Shown here in pieces: positions 5,856 through 6,000 of a stretch of 6,000 nt of DNA (position 1 is its first letter; each line of letters opens with the position of its first letter). The DNA comes from Pseudomonadota bacterium (GTDB lineage Bacteria > Pseudomonadota > Alphaproteobacteria > Rhizobiales > Aestuariivirgaceae): positions 1 to 6,000 of the forward strand of contig JAEKFU010000044.1 of the NCBI GenBank assembly GCA_016522385.1. The letters are read 5' to 3'. Both the position numbers and the translations under genes were made by a program. The notes under the pieces are model-generated. The model worked only from the letters and a program-made list of their open reading frames with translations. It made no database searches and was not told where the DNA came from.

Positions 5856-6000
5856 TCAACTCACAAGAAACCGCCGAAACTCTCTGGATGGCAAATCAAC
5901 CAAGCCGCGGTCTGTCCTGACGATGAAAAATGCGGATAGTCCCAAATTATTCGCCAAATCGAGCCCTGAATCAGAGCCAAGCACCATCAAGGCCGTGGAC
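5856..6000 (-). CDS. apbE: ApbE-family FAD:protein FMN transferase, C-terminal end (partial at right edge)
   Basis: Only the last 47 codons are in the window, read on the minus strand from 5999 to the stop at 5858-5856. They begin STALMVLGSDSGLDLA, continue NNLGLSAFFIVRTDRGL, and end FRRFLVS. This matches the conserved ApbE C-terminus, where an ADA-x-STA-x-x-x-LG block supplies metal-binding Asp and Thr and is followed by an AFFI/AAFFI strand. The Thr would be codon 5996-5994; the Asp lies off the edge. ApbE enzymes act outside the cytoplasmic membrane and attach FMN to a Ser/Thr of redox proteins such as NqrB/NqrC, RnfG or NosR-like partners. NosX is a paralogue and an alternative name if nos genes lie beyond. 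The NqrM-like gene follows after 11 bases, which supports a maturation role. Signal peptide and FAD-binding region cannot be seen. Confidence 0.85.
   Translation of the reverse strand, partial: STALMVLGSDSGLDLANNLGLSAFFIVRTDRGLVDLPSREFRRFLVS

Overview
The window reads as alphaproteobacterial, most likely rhizobial (Mesorhizobium/Sinorhizobium-like) DNA of moderately high GC. The reasons are the protein flavour of all the genes, the dense packing, and a long intergenic palindrome of a kind that is common between rhizobial genes. This placement is by pattern recognition, not by a search. Every coding region looks intact except two that are cut by the window edges.

Plus strand, 1-4014: three co-directional genes. 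The first is the 3' part of an AcoX/COG3199-type ATP-NAD kinase-like protein, whose start lies upstream of the window. It is followed by gcvPA and gcvPB, the two subunits of the split (two-subunit) glycine decarboxylase, the P-protein of the glycine cleavage system. gcvPA and gcvPB overlap by a GTGA and must be translationally coupled or nearly so. The gcvT and gcvH partners are not in the window. They may lie upstream of the kinase or elsewhere in the genome.

Intergenic 4015-4242: a 166-bp palindromic element with perfect 48-bp inverted arms starts five bases after the gcvPB stop. It looks like a MITE or intergenic repeat and could fold at the end of the gcv transcript. The strand-symmetric small reading frames in it are not genes. 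After it comes a membrane-anchored alpha/beta hydrolase of the BEM46/ABHD13 type (4243-5091, plus strand).

Minus strand, 6000-5201: a compact operon convergent with the hydrolase. In transcription order it holds the C-terminal end of an ApbE-family FAD:protein FMN transferase (running off the right edge, easily missed because it is partial), a small one-TM, cysteine-containing NqrM-like protein, and a two-CBS-domain protein. The first two are separated by 11 bases with a strong Shine-Dalgarno site, and the last two overlap by ATGA. ApbE plus an NqrM-like factor suggests maturation of a flavinylated, iron-containing membrane redox complex encoded to the right of the window. The CBS protein is a possible nucleotide-sensing partner.

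The gaps at 1089-1189, 4186-4242 and 5092-5200 are each near or below 110 bp. Apart from ribosome-binding sites and one weak inverted repeat I see nothing in them. No tRNA, rRNA, CRISPR or transposase gene is visible.
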